In this document: in pieces, positions 45,884-58,182 of the stretch
Position numbering within the stretch: the stretch's first letter is position 1
How the letters are laid out: each line of letters begins with the position of its first letter
Assembly (NCBI GenBank): GCA_032622095.1
Contig: CP136068.1
Coordinates: 149,307,365 to 149,371,364 of the forward strand
Reading direction: 5' to 3'
DNA length: 64,000 nt
Source of the DNA: Siphonodentalium dalli
Lineage: Eukaryota > Mollusca > Scaphopoda > Gadilida > Siphonodentaliidae
The notes under the pieces: model-generated
Databases searched by the model: none
What the model was told of the DNA's origin: nothing
What the model saw: the letters and a program-made list of their open reading frames with translations, nothing else
Made by a program: the position numbers and the translations under genes

Positions 45884-45891
45884 GATGCAGT

Positions 45892-46591
45892 GGCTGCATG
45901 ATGTGTGCAGTTGATGTAAACAGTATTTGTTCCATATAAATCAACATGTACAATATATATTATGATGTTTGGATAGCAGTTGAATAGAGGGGATCCGACA
46001 TTACAGAGATATGTGGTCGTTTCCGGTCGCGTGTGAATAAGCCCACACTGTAAGACTATTGACATATAAATTAAGTCATGATGTTCACGATAATTTTAGA
46101 ATATCGTTGTTTGGTATTATTGTAAATGTATATCTGTTGCTCAACTACTCACAATGTGGGCTGGATTAATAGATATATCAACACCAGATGTTTGTCATTT
46201 TGAGAAATAGAAAGAATTAATTCAAGGTATATTAGTGGGTAAAAAATAGTGTGATGTGGCATATCAACAATTTTGATGAGTCTGATATGCAGCGCAGGAC
46301 GTAGATATGGGGCGCGTAAATGATATTCTATTGCTTTAGATTACACACTGATTTTGTTCTGACCTAGCATTTATGAATCAGACCAGACACCAAAATCATA
46401 TGAATATATATTTTCTTATTAATATGAATAAAATTAATGGTCTGTGCCAATGCTAATACTTCCTGGAAATCATATGATGTACATCATTGGAATGGGTGTA
46501 CGTCATCACTGTCTTCTTTCATATAACTGTGTTATGACTTATGTGCTTTAAATAATAAAGTATTAAATTATAAAATGGTACATATACATAC
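45892..46591. other. No gene recognised (intron)
   Basis: Nothing supported. Confidence 0.5.
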
Positions 46592-46711
46592 CCACAAGAT
46601 GGCAGCTGCTCCCATGGTAACCGGTTCCGATACAATAACACGTATATCGACTAGGGCCGTTAGTGCATGTTCCATTGTTTTGGCACGGACCGGATTCACA
46701 CTCGTCGATGT
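46592..46711 (-). CDS. EGF-like domain exon, calcium-binding type (EGF-5)
   Basis: Acceptor CTTTTCGTCGCAG; 120 bp; donor GTGG|GTATGT; phase 1 on both sides. Reads DIDECESGPCQNNGTCTNGP then RYTCYCIGTGYHGSSCHLV. D-I-D-E plus C-x-N-x4-Y-x-C-x-C is the calcium-binding, Asx-hydroxylated EGF signature. Six Cys in order. Confidence 0.9.
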
Positions 46712-47279
46712 CTGCGACGAAAAGAAATGAACAGAAATATATATATAGTGAATCTGCATGGTAGAACATGCACAAATCGAGTACAATAAGTATAATAAGT
46801 GCCGTAATTCCATATGCAGTACCAGTCACAGCAATTGGTAAATTATGCGCGCTATCTCCGCGTCAAATATTGCAATAATATCGCAAGTCGACACGCTTAT
46901 AAGCGCACACAACTATCGCGCTTAATTATAGCGACACCTTGTGCTCAAATTGTGACATTTAGCACACATAATATTCTGGATAAATTGAAAACAATTAATT
47001 GTTGCTGGGGTTTATCTACAAGCCATATTTTGAACTTGATGGTTTTTTTGTTATGAAATATTGAAACAAATTGTTTGGTTAAATTTTACATACAAAAATT
47101 CAATCTGTTTCAATGTCTCACAATGTTCATGTGCTATATTTCCGTGGAACTGATTTATAATTAACTAATGCAAAGCCTAGAAACATTGGTTCTGTTATCG
47201 TAATTATACAATTTAAGAAACCCTGACATACAGAACAACTCACTGAACAGCATTTTCTCCTGAAAATTTGCTCTCATTG
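46712..47279. other. No gene recognised (intron)
   Basis: AT-rich; nothing supported. Confidence 0.5.
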
Positions 47280-49460
47280 AACTTATTTTTAAAGAAAATA
47301 AGTACATGTCGTCATTAATTTATTTGAATCTTAGTTACGCTCTATAATGACCTAAATCGAAACAGAAATAAGCCCATATTGGCATCAATTTATTTGAATC
47401 TTAGTTACGCTCTGTGTGGACCTAGATCGACTATTTGAACCTAAATAAAATTACGATACTTATAATTTGTTTTCAATGTGGCCCGCGCCACGGAATAACG
47501 GGCATAAGTACGACTGTCCACTATGGCCTTATCTCAGAATCATTATTTGAAATTAGTTCAGTATGAACCTATGTGATAATTATAAGTCGACTTTGAACAT
47601 ATTTGCACTGGGATACGTTGCACTGAAGCTATATAAATGTATAAACTGCTTTCCTTTGTTCTGCACATAAGTAAGACCAGCGCGTTTTATCATGTCCGTA
47701 TGGAACTATCACAAAACGCTGGGCGCTTCCACAATGAGAGGACATATTTATTTGAGGAAATAACGTCATTCATGACTCACTCAAAACTGTCAACAAATGG
47801 AAAAGTCATGCCTCGCATAAATGAACGTATACTCGCGCAAATATGCACATAATCGACCTATAATATAGGTTCATATTGAATTATTTGATTCGGAAACAAA
47901 GCAGATGTTATTCAGTTGTATGGCGTGGGACACAGTGAAAACACATTTTAAGTCGTGATTTGGTTTATTTGTGTCGTTCTCCGCACATAATGAACATGTA
48001 CCAATTTATTATGAGTCGATAGTGTGACTAATACCATCTCAATTTCAGTTCATTATCGACTTAAAATGATAAGATTCTATTGAGATTATCGACTTAACAC
48101 AAATTAAATTGTAAGCAGAAGAGGTACGTTTTTTTTGGGAGAACAGGCTGTGCAAATAAGTCATAATCGACCTATACTATTCCAGCATGTTCTCTCAAAA
48201 ACCCTCACATTATCTGCTTATAATAAACTTTGATTTAGGTCGATAATCTGATTAAAATCGCCTCATTTTGAGTCGATAATGAATTGAAACTTAGAGCGTT
48301 TTAGTCACATTATCGACTCATAATGACTTCAGCATCTTCACAACAATGATCTAAGTATCCTCCGACGATTTCGGTAAAGGACAGAATGATCTATATAGAT
48401 AGAAAAACTATCGATTGTATTAGTGGTTAACACATATATGCACATTAGGATGAAAGTTTAATTTTCTTTTAAAGACACATGGTGGTTTGCGCTCCAAAAT
48501 AGACATAATATTATTCGCTTTGGAATTTTTCTCTGCATCGAAATAGGTCGATACATAGCTGAACTACCTTTCTACGACCATTATGTAACCCAAAAAGACG
48601 CATTGAAGTCATGAAAAATACAACTGTGGAATACGGTCCCAAAACAACCATTTGTACGCCATGGAACAGAAAAGAGCGTCCCGTGGTAGTCTATTCTTGA
48701 TAGCAATAAAGAGCGTTTGTCTGACTGAAAGTTGAAAATGGCTGGAAAATGGCTGTGACTTTGGCAAGTGTTTTTTAGAGCATATGAATCCGGTATATCA
48801 ATAGTTCGTTTATGTATTGACCTATCCTACCCGTCGCTCTAAATTACGAAGAAAAACAATTGGAGGTTCGAATGAACCACGTCCGTTTAACTTTATTTTG
48901 CAGGAATTGATAAACAAAATATTCCTTACACGTATGTAAAATGACATTTAGCGTGATATTTGGGCCTTATTGGTAGATTCATATTGGATTATTAAATTAA
49001 GAAATAAGCCGATAGTGGACTTCCATCCGTTATTGAGTTTTTTTGCAGGACATTTTAAAGAGCGTACAGCTGATACAGCTTGTGTTCCAGAAATCAGCAC
49101 GATATCGGCTTATATTAGGAAGTTATTTAGGTTCATAATCGCGTAGAATCGTCTCATTTTGTGTACGAACTAAACATGAGAGCGTTTAGTCACATTATCG
49201 ATTCGTAATAACTTAGTATAAATCCAGTATGTGCGGACAATAAGACGAATAAAGCAACTAAAGACTTACCAGATGTACGCTCTGTAAAATGTGTTCTCAT
49301 TGTGGCCCGCGCCATAAAAATGAATAATGGATATAAGTCAACTATTGGCTTATTTTAGAATAAAATAATCCAATATGAACCTATGTGAATACTATAGGTC
49401 GATTACAAACCAATTTTGCGAGAGGATATGTTGGGAAATGTCATGCCTGACACATAATTA
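47280..49460. repeat. Diverged repeat region rich in GTCGAT and GAGCGT motifs
   Basis: Two copies of a segment starting TGTGGCCCGCGCCA (47478 and 49302) continue with similar CCTATGTGA and GGATAYGTTG landmarks over about 140 bp. Between them, CACATTATCGAYTC and GAGCGTTTTAGTC recur (48295, 49188), as does TTATTTGAATCTTAGTTACG (47322, 47390). Worn tandem or inverted repeats with no coding content. Confidence 0.5.
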
Positions 49461-49559
49461 ACTTGAGATTGCTCACCAAATAAAGAGTTAAATCGTTCTC
49501 ATGGTTTACCAACAAGAGACTAGTGTGGTATTTGTTGTGGTGATACCAACAGCCTTAGG

Positions 49560-49720
49560 TGGGGAGGTTTCAGGTCTGAACTTCCAACAGTTGGAATGTT
49601 TGAGGTTCCATTTTTAAAATTCCAACTCAAGGGGAGTTTGATCTTGTTCAAGGTGGATGGGTGCAATTGGAAATGTCAACGTGGAAACCCCGCCCAACTA
49701 AGACCATATATAGTGATGTC
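49560..49720. mobile_element. hAT-like MITE fragment
   Basis: TTCCAACAGTTGGAATGTTT, AATTCCAACTCAAGGGG and GTGCAATTGGAAATG match inner parts of the 44769 family. Ends worn. Confidence 0.45.
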
Positions 49721-50073
49721 CCTGTATACCATGTCCATATTGTATAATATTGACTTATTAGATGTTTGTAAAGTCACAGAAGTGACGCATTGCGATATTA
49801 AATTTGAATAGTTCACGTATGAGTCGCGTTAAGAATCAAACATGTACCATTATATTTCCTAAATGTTCAAGAATATTCATATTGATCATGGGATGATCTT
49901 GTATTAATATGTAGATGATAAGGTGCGTATATATAATGATCACACATGGCTTTATTATTTCATATCTGCCTGCAAGCTGATGTCTATTTGATCTGACGTG
50001 ATTAGGTTTAGCTTGTAAGGGGATAACTGGAGTTTAGTAAGATTTGGATAAGATTACCTTTTGTTTTACCTAC
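49721..50073. other. No gene recognised (intron)
   Basis: Nothing supported. Confidence 0.5.
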
Positions 50074-50190
50074 CCGTTTGGCATGTAGATCCAGTGAAGC
50101 CGGTCCCAGCACAGTTACATGTGTATCCAGTAGTCCCATTATTCCAACACGTACCACTCCCACAGGGAAGTAAATCGCATGGGAGTGTTT
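50074..50190 (-). CDS. EGF-like domain exon (EGF-4)
   Basis: Acceptor TCATTACAG; 117 bp; donor ACGG|GTAGGT; phase 1 on both sides. Reads TLPCDLLPCGSGTCWNNGTT then GYTCNCAGTGFTGSTCQT. Six Cys with a shorter first loop (PCGSGTC). No calcium-binding start. Missed by simple open-frame searches because it is short. Confidence 0.82.
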
Positions 50191-50578
50191 CTGTAATGAG
50201 GAATGATGAACAGTTATATGGGTAGAGAATCACTGAAATAGCAAAAGTGTGTCATGTCCAATCTAACACCATAAAGCTACCATTTGTATACTTTCTACAC
50301 CAAAAAATAACCAGATCGTGTTCATGAACGAATGATGTCTTGGTGGTATATCGACTTTAAAAAGAGTTAGTTTTAACATGTTTTGTACTTTTCTCAGGCT
50401 TTCAAAAAATGATATGATCGTCTCTGAACGCGAGCTTTCATGCTTTCTGTTATCTCAAGCGCTAGATAATACAAAGCGTTATCAATTGTGAAATGTTTCA
50501 TCGTAAAAAAAAAACTGACGCGTATTGTGGGATTTCGCGATGCCTGTGCCATGTGAATGCATGACAAAATTGCCATAA

Positions 50579-50833
50579 CCTTTTCATGACTGGATATTTC
50601 CGATTGTTTGCGAAAATCCAGTGCCAATGCATTGTCTTATATATGCGAGTCGCCCATATGGCGCCTCGCATATATAAGAGAATGCATTAGCCTAACAATT
50701 TTTACCTTGACCTTGTAAGCCAGTGCATTATCTGATATATGCGAGGCTCCATATGGGAGACTTGCATATATACGAGTATGCACTGGCACAGGGTCATTAA
50801 TGTTGCACCAGTGCAGCTCCCGTCATGAGACGG
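50579..50833. mobile_element. MITE with two internal hairpins
   Basis: Worn left end ATAA-CCTTTTCATGACTGGA; right end (inverted) TTAA-CCGTCTCATGACGGGAGC. Two TCTTATATATGCGAG hairpins, at about 50628-50690 and 50725-50790. Same family as 29965-30224. Confidence 0.75.
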
Positions 50834-52266
50834 TTAAGGTAATTATTTGTAATGTGGTAGCCCGATGATCGAAAAGGAGTAAGGTTTGATCGAATTCTGA
50901 ACTGTTTAGCAACGCAGTCACTATAGATTCTCGTCATGTACAACATATTCGCAGCAACATGCAGGTGTTTTACGTTGCATAGCATTATCTAGTTCAAGTC
51001 AAACAGTCCGAATTAGGGAAAATATCATAAACACCAAACTGTAACCGATTATTTACATTTTAAGGTGTGTGAAATGCCAGGCTATTATTATATGAATACA
51101 TATAAATAAATACTTAATCTAAGGAGTGATTATACATGTATATTGCTTAATATTTAGTCCCAATCACATGGGACACTGTATTAAATATATATATTAAGGA
51201 TTAATTTGACTAAGAAGAATTGTTTTCAAGATTGATCTTAGGATTAATCGAGAATTAATATTGACTAACTAACGGAGATATATGAATAAGTGTTTTTAAA
51301 GAATGTTTCCCTAACAACCACAACCCCACCCAATAGGAACAGTTGGCTTATGTGCGACCAAAGTTGATCAATTGTGGTGTTGTAAATTATTTCAAACAAA
51401 TATCCGTTATTTAGTCAAATTATGTTGTATATAGAGTTATCACCTTTCCGGATTATCGTAGATATACGATTTTATATATAATCGTACAAGTGTCCCCCGA
51501 TGCCTGATTATTATACTATTTAATATTTAATATGGGCCGAATTAGATATATGTTTATATATAATGCGATGCGAATCAGGTGGACCCGCAAAGCGATTTGC
51601 AGTTCACAGTAAATGTTCTACAACAGTCACAGCGACATATCCCTCCATAAATAACACTCCGATCTGCATTCATTTCTAGTATTTATATAGATTTTGCCTT
51701 ATTAATTTATACAGAATCGGCAATTTTTATTATGAAGTCTTTATGCCGTTTGGATATTATATCGTGCATCACTGTGATACCACCCCTGGCCAATTGATCC
51801 AGCTAGTCTGCGGTAATGTTGTGTGGTCCTGCTGAATTTCTATGATGCTGGTAGAGTGAGCTGATGCTGATAAGAATAACACCGTTATTTTTTCGAAAGT
51901 TGTCATTTTAGCAATGTTTGGCTAATTTGAACGAACCAAAGAAAAGCCAGTGTCTATGTGAAACATTCAGGAACCGATATACTTAAAAATATTTCAACAA
52001 TGGCTGCGCTGATGCTTGCAAAACAACAGACTTAGCCCTCCTGATTATAGTCTATTTCAAACAACTAATACAACCAGTATTCAAATATTTCGCAATAGAT
52101 ATGTTTTTGAATGTATGACACACACAATGGCTTTTCCTGCATGACTCACCAGCATTCTAGCATACTAGCAGAACCACTTGACCAGGGGTGTGTACTCGAT
52201 GTAAGGTACAACTGTTAAATTTTTTGTGGACATTGTTATACATGTTGTATTTTATGACAAGCTTAC
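50834..52266. other. No gene recognised (intron)
   Basis: AT-rich; nothing supported. Confidence 0.5.
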
Positions 52267-52383
52267 GTTTTTGGCATATATATCCAACGTATCCGGTTCC
52301 AGTGCAGTCGCAAGTGAAGCTACCATCTGTATCTGTGCACGTGCCATTATGCAAGCATGGCGTATTCAGACATTCGTTCACAT
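52267..52383 (-). CDS. EGF-like domain exon, calcium-binding type (EGF-3)
   Basis: Acceptor TTTTAATACAG; 117 bp; donor AAAC|GTAAGC; phase 1 on both sides. Reads DVNECLNTPCLHNGTCTDTD then GSFTCDCTGTGYVGYICQK. D-V-N-E and C-x-D-x4-F-x-C-x-C give the full calcium-binding, hydroxylated consensus. Confidence 0.92.
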
Positions 52384-54036
52384 CTGTATTAAAAATGACA
52401 GTAAAAGCGTGATTGAGTGGCATCAGTGTGCAATATGAGAAATTGGTTGCCGCACTGGGTACATAGTTTAATTAACACACAGCATGACACTAAGGGAGAG
52501 ACTCACGTTTTGCATAAATCCAGCCAAAAATGGCATGAAACGTTCAACAAAGGATTTATCTGTATCTATATAGCGAACAATCTTGAATTCCACGTATCAC
52601 AATCTACATTGTATGTAGAATCTGATCAAGTATTAAGAGACGACAAAAACAAATCGATCCTAATACATTTGAGAGGTTGAAAATATTATTTTCTGTTTTG
52701 TCCATTAGGGTACCAAGAATTGTTATTTAATAATAATTAATAATTTCGCACCACACTCCAATCACTAAATATGTTATTGTCTTGACTCATTGAGAGGGGG
52801 CTTCATTTGTATCATAATTAAATTGCATAATATATCATCATACCCCATGCATTATAATGAAGAATAAACCAGCCACACATTGTCCAGCTCAATGAAAACA
52901 AATGTTGATATGCAGTGTCGTCTACTTAAGCGGCGAGCGATCAACTGGAATTGGGCAACAGTATTAATAGATGTGGTGGTAAGCTATAACGTGGTTATGA
53001 AACCATGACCCACAACTCAACTTAGCCCATGTTTCATTGTTCAGCAGGCACGACATGAAAATTCTCAAAATTAGAAAAGTATATATGCGTAGTTGCCTTT
53101 CTAATTTAAAAGCTGTTCATGCCATAAAAGTGAAGTAAATTAGGTTTTAATAGTCAATGGTTCGGTGGATCTTAAATATGTCGAAATATCAGGACATGTT
53201 GGCCAAACGTGCGTCTTACACTTTGGCGTTCGTCCACACATCTGTAAATTGGCATGATTAATTTCATGAAATTGTCCATAGATGGCTATCTAATGCACAC
53301 ATGGACTGATAATATCGGAACGACATCATACATGTATGTATAGCGTATGGTTGTATCGTTTATTGTGGCAGTGAAATGCTACGAGTTATCCTAAAAATTT
53401 CCAGTGTTTGGACATCAAACAACAACTAAGCAAGCGTTCACACACTGACAAGTTTGCCTGACAACTGTAGAGCGCGATAGTGTGACAATATGTGAACGAC
53501 AAAGCACATTTAAATATAAATATCCATAATCAAATGCACACTTTTGAATGATAATTTCAGACTTTGTCTTCTATTTGTGTATCGCTTCCTGGAGTAAAGA
53601 AATCCCATGGGTTAATGCACCTTTATTTCTTCGCAAATATCTGAAGGATAGGTCGTTGCAAATATCGGCTGCATACAATCTTAAAGATACACTGTCCGAT
53701 TCAAGTGTCCCCGTATAATCCAGTTACAAAAACAATTTAATTTCACCCAAAGACGATTTAGTTAGGGTGTACCTAAAACGCTGAATCAGCTGCTAATCAG
53801 CAGGTTACCACCTAAAATGCTGGTCAGCAGATTTCCCGATTTCAGTTTAACTCAGATATATAACGACGATATTCGGTCGTAGGTTGTGTAAATGACACAA
53901 TATAAGTGTTATATGTCAATACAGGAAGGGGACACATTATGACCGCCCGACATACTGGCAACTGTATTAATACCATAACAGACATACAGGTGATTAGCAC
54001 ATTGGCTCATAGAAGATGAATCATTGTCAAACAATG
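52384..54036. other. No gene recognised (intron)
   Basis: Nothing supported. Confidence 0.5.
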
Positions 54037-54300
54037 TTGACACTGTGTGGGCATGAACCTTTATATCAGTGTATATATATGGCTTCCTCCAGCTGTGGCA
54101 TATAATGATCGTAGAAAGGTAGTTCATGTTGACACTGTGTGGGCATGAACCTTTATATCAGTTTATATATTTGGCTTCCTCCAGCTGTGGCATATAATGA
54201 TTGTAGAAAGGTAGTTATATATGGCTTCCTCCAGCTGTGGCATATAATGATCGTAGATAGGTAGTTATATATGGCTTCCTCCAGCTGTGGCATATAATTC
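54037..54300. repeat. Compound tandem repeat (94-bp and ~52-bp units)
   Basis: ATGGCTTCCTCCAGCTGTGG plus CATATAATGATCGTAGAAAGGTAG occurs four times. The first two carry a longer leader (GTTGACACTGTGTGGGCATG). The last two are the short form. Confidence 0.9.
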
Positions 54301-55118
54301 TCAATTCTCCAATAATGATAACACTATCATTGCCAATCAAGCCGCGCCGGAGTCCACTATGAGTCGACATCAGCGTTTATTGGTATACATGCTTACAAGT
54401 TAAGGGACGGGCACATGTTCACATATAGGTTAATTACATCCTAATTTGTCTGCGTTGGTGGTCAGGAAAAACCAACGAAAAACCTCTTGGGGGGGTGCGA
54501 TGGAAACCTGCTTTCCGAAACCAACATTTCTAACGCAGCTCGAATGTTCGGAAATTCATTCTAATTGACCAATTTTGTAACACAAACCTGTGCATACACT
54601 ATATAATATACAAATATAAATTAACATATATAAAATGTTCAAATAAATACACTATGATCGTGATCGAATGACACATTATGTGCGTTTAATATAAATTACT
54701 ATAACACTATTTCTTCATAAATGAGGTGCCATACGCACATTTAAAAGTTGCAATTAATGATTGTTCAACAAAATTAAACGTCAATTTTCTATAATATGCA
54801 TGATTTCATGCATAAAAAGAATATCTGTTTCTCAGATATATTTTCAACACAAACATATCCTTACGTTATTTAATCGTCAATCCATAACATTACTCAAATG
54901 TTTGAAAAATAAAATTGGAGCTGACTCGATAGACAAGGCGCTTTGGTTCTAAATGGCAACACACACTCAACAATAGCGTAATCTATTTTCATTGTTCATG
55001 CACGAAGCGATAATTCATCGCTAACTCTTTATTCCGAACAGCGAATACAATATTTTTCGGTTAAACGCCGATAAATTATCAATCATCTCATGCTCTTCAG
55101 ATATATTAGCTTGGATGG
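54301..55118. other. No gene recognised (intron)
   Basis: Nothing supported. Confidence 0.5.
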
Positions 55119-55261
55119 CAGGGATGTTGCTAGAGGGCTTTTTATGGGGTATTAACGTTGAATTTTTCAACTGCGGCCTCCCCCTTGGATCTGATCAAAC
55201 TCGCATGTTCTGGACATACCATTTACCCCCCCCCCCCCCACCCCCGATCGCCACGTCCTTG
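55119..55261. mobile_element. Miniature hAT-like derivative
   Basis: CAGGGATGTTGCTAGAGGG at the left and CGCCACGTCCTTG at the right with a C-rich run between. Only 143 bp; an internal-deletion form of the 44769 family. Target duplication not evident. Confidence 0.5.
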
Positions 55262-55284
55262 CTCCTGTGTTTTAGAACACTGAC

Positions 55285-55404
55285 CTACAACGTCGCATCG
55301 TGACCCGTGGAATCCAGTTCCTGTGCAATTGCACTCGAACCAATTGGGCTTGTTGCTGCATGTTCCGTTGTTTTTGCATGGATTGGACGCACATTCGTCA
55401 ATAT
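55285..55404 (-). CDS. EGF-like domain exon, calcium-binding type (EGF-2)
   Basis: Acceptor CTGATTTTAG; 120 bp; donor GTAG|GTCAGT; phase 1 on both sides. Reads [20 protein letters not shown] then [20 protein letters not shown]. Full calcium-binding consensus with C-x-N-x4-F-x-C-x-C. A hAT-like miniature lies 24 bp beyond its donor side. Confidence 0.92.
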   Translation of the reverse strand: MLTNVRPIHAKTTEHAATSPIGSSAIAQELDSTGHDATL

Positions 55405-56189
55405 CTAAAATCAGAAATAGAACAACGGAATCATGTATATGTGACAATTAGGGAATATGTTGTGTTTATAGCACTCAGCTGGACCGTCCATATGTCTGTC
55501 AGTCCGTGGACACAACTTTGTCCGAGCTTGTTTATCTACATTTTATATTTATTGAAATGTGGCACAGATATTAAAATTTTAGCAACCGACTTTTGTTAGT
55601 GGAGTTATCCCCTTTTAGAAATTGTTCGCAGCATGGTTCAATTTTGTCCAAGCTTGCAAGCAAATAGGTTAATATGGCTACCCTAAAAGTTGCCCAATTG
55701 TATTGCGGTTGTATCATCAGTCCCACTGGGACAGTCCCCCTCCCCCATTGGGACAGTCCTACTCCCAGTTTTGATAGATAAGCTGCAATTTGGTTTGGGA
55801 ACTTCTCTCTGATTTGGTATCAAATCGGACCGTTCATCTTGTCAGTGGATGAAACCCCCAAAGCAGGACGCATAATACCCATCGGATGCACCGAAGTGGC
55901 AGAAAAATATTAATGATCAAGAGAAAGGGTATTTGAATAATATTTCAAAGTGAACTTTATAATATGTATCCGTTATTGTAGTTTAGCATGAACATACTAG
56001 TTCGGTAGGCGTTTTGGTGGGTTGAACTGAGAAATCATACCACGTTTGCTCATTGTGATTTGGGCATCATTAACATACACGACAATTACCAAGAAAGACA
56101 TGGACAAATAGAAGGAACATTGTGTTTTGTATTATCTGTAATATTCCAGTGACGAGATACCGCATATTAAGTGTCTCATAAATTCTTAC
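55405..56189. other. No gene recognised (intron)
   Basis: Nothing supported. Confidence 0.5.
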
Positions 56190-56291
56190 ATTACATTGAA
56201 AGATATTTGTATCCTGACCCGGGGTTGACTTGGTATATATTACATAACTGCATGTTCCATTGACACATGGTATGAATTTCAAGGGGGTCAA
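56190..56291 (-). pseudogene. Decayed EGF exon
   Basis: Minus frame reading FIPCVNGTCSYVIY, then QDTNIFQCNV. PC-x-NGTC and F-x-C-N match the first two thirds of this gene's EGF modules, but the CTGTGY...C part is gone: TGTAATGTAAG stands where TGTAACTGTAC is expected. No clear acceptor. It sits between EGF-1 and EGF-2, where an extra module would be expected after duplication. Confidence 0.45.
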
Positions 56292-56462
56292 GTGTTTTAG
56301 TAATTAATGTTGGAATTCCAATCTACCGTTCTTTGGCTGTGGATGCTAGAATGTTTTGGGTTTATCTAAAGGGCTTGGCATTCCTGTCTAGTCCCCGTCC
56401 TACTGCGGTATTATATATATTGTTATAGTCATGATTCGAGAATAGGGTATATATATAGTCGA

Positions 56463-56800
56463 GGTCCGTTATCATAAAACAGCCATGTGCATGACATGGA
56501 ACATAAAAGAGCGTTGGGTATTTGGTCTATTACTGATATGGTATATGTAAAGAGCGTTTATTTCACCTATGTGCGACATTGAAAACAGCTGCAAAATGAC
56601 TATGACCGTGGCATTTATTGTTCAGACCATATGCATCGGGTATATCAATAATTCGTGTATTTATAAACCTATCTTATAGACCCCTTCCAAATTATGTAGA
56701 CAAAAATTCAATCTCAAATGATCCATGTCCGTTTAATTTCGTCGACACATAAGTAATAAGTTGAGATAACATATGAAACATGTACATGACATACGTCATA
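56463..56800. repeat. Intron segment homologous to 48640-48960
   Basis: ATGGAACATAAAAGAGCGTT, CATATGCATCGGGTATATCA and CCACGTCCGTTTAA-like landmarks occur in the same order and orientation at both sites. Each lies about 1.1-1.4 kb downstream (in transcript direction) of an EGF exon (58183 and 50074). Confidence 0.7.
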
Positions 56801-57616
56801 AATATACAGTACAATATGAACAATATTTACCTTGCATACGCGCGGTGACACCGCTGAATCCGGCTGCCTATAATCGCTCACAAATTGTGAGATTCCAAGA
56901 TATTAAAATAAATTAGACATATGCCAACACACACCATACACAAACGTGGTGGTATTTATGTCTCAGTTAGGTTATACCAGAAACGAAAGACAAAATTATT
57001 TCGATACATTAATGGTGATATGCATGTGCATGCGAGTATAACCAGGGGACTATTTTGCGTCAAAAACTGGAGCTGTTATTAAACTTCCTGGCTAGTTTGT
57101 CAACATTTATTTAACGTGTTTTGAATCTTTGCATTGCATTATCATTCAAGTCGATAGGATTGTCATGAATTCGTTCATATCGTTGGAAGTAATTGTGAAA
57201 GCTGATGATATTAATATCACGAAATGGGGTGAAATATCATCTCATTTGTGTTCCATAATTTACGGGAAGTCACATTATTGATAAAAATATTTTTACGTGT
57301 AGGTATAAACAATCATAAGTTACAATTGGCAGAATTACGTTACAGTGCGGAAACCCGCGCTAAATAATTAATGCCGCACGTTTTCATTAAACTGGTATCC
57401 AGCCGGTGTCAGAAGGGAAGTATGACTGGTGCGCTCTGGTAGAGATTGAATATTTGAAATATAATATAAGCTACGCCATTTGGGAACTTCGGTTGACGCT
57501 ATGCAACGATGGCGATGTCATAATAGATCCACACGGCGTACATTAAACATGGATTATCTCTTTAAATATCAGATTTGAAATATAGTTGCGTCGGTATAAA
57601 ATAATAAAATTGAATT
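56801..57616. other. No gene recognised (intron)
   Basis: AT-rich; nothing supported. Confidence 0.5.
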
Positions 57617-58013
57617 GAAGACCCCTGTCCGGAAATGCTTCTATCAATTAATATTGATTTTATTTCGGATATTGTATTATGAAATGAGTTGATTAAATGG
57701 GACACTGTATTGTTCTATTTTATAATAGACAACTCAGGCGATACCATATAGCGATAGAACTCATTAGGCTGTTCCCATAGCTACGATCTGAACGTCAAAT
57801 GTCCCATATTAAGTGTTTGTATTGTATTATTTCATAGTTATAAGCAATAATGAGTCTAACTAACGTTTGTTTGTGACAAAATTACACAATCAAATTTCTG
57901 GTGTCTGTTAACAGTAACCACTACTGTTCGTTAGCTAAACAACCACACGGTTTTAGACCAGAAAATATTCGAAATATAATGAATATTAATCGATAGAAGC
58001 ATTTCCGGACAGG
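57617..58013. mobile_element. Inverted-repeat MITE, diverged copy
   Basis: GAAGACCCCTGTCCGGAAAT then GCTTCTATCAATTAATATT at the left; the complement AATATTAATCGATAGAAGCA then TTTCCGG at the right. Related to 37282-37543; the inner part is unlike it. Confidence 0.65.
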
Positions 58014-58182
58014 AAATATTGTATACCCCGGTAACTATATAGCACATGTGTACAAAGAGATGGACCATCTTTAACAAACATATTGTCTGACTTTGGAATT
58101 TGAGTGATACTGCTTCCTCCAGGAAAGATACGACTTGTCCTCGGGTGGCCCCTGATTTCCTGTTGATGAATATTTCACTTAC

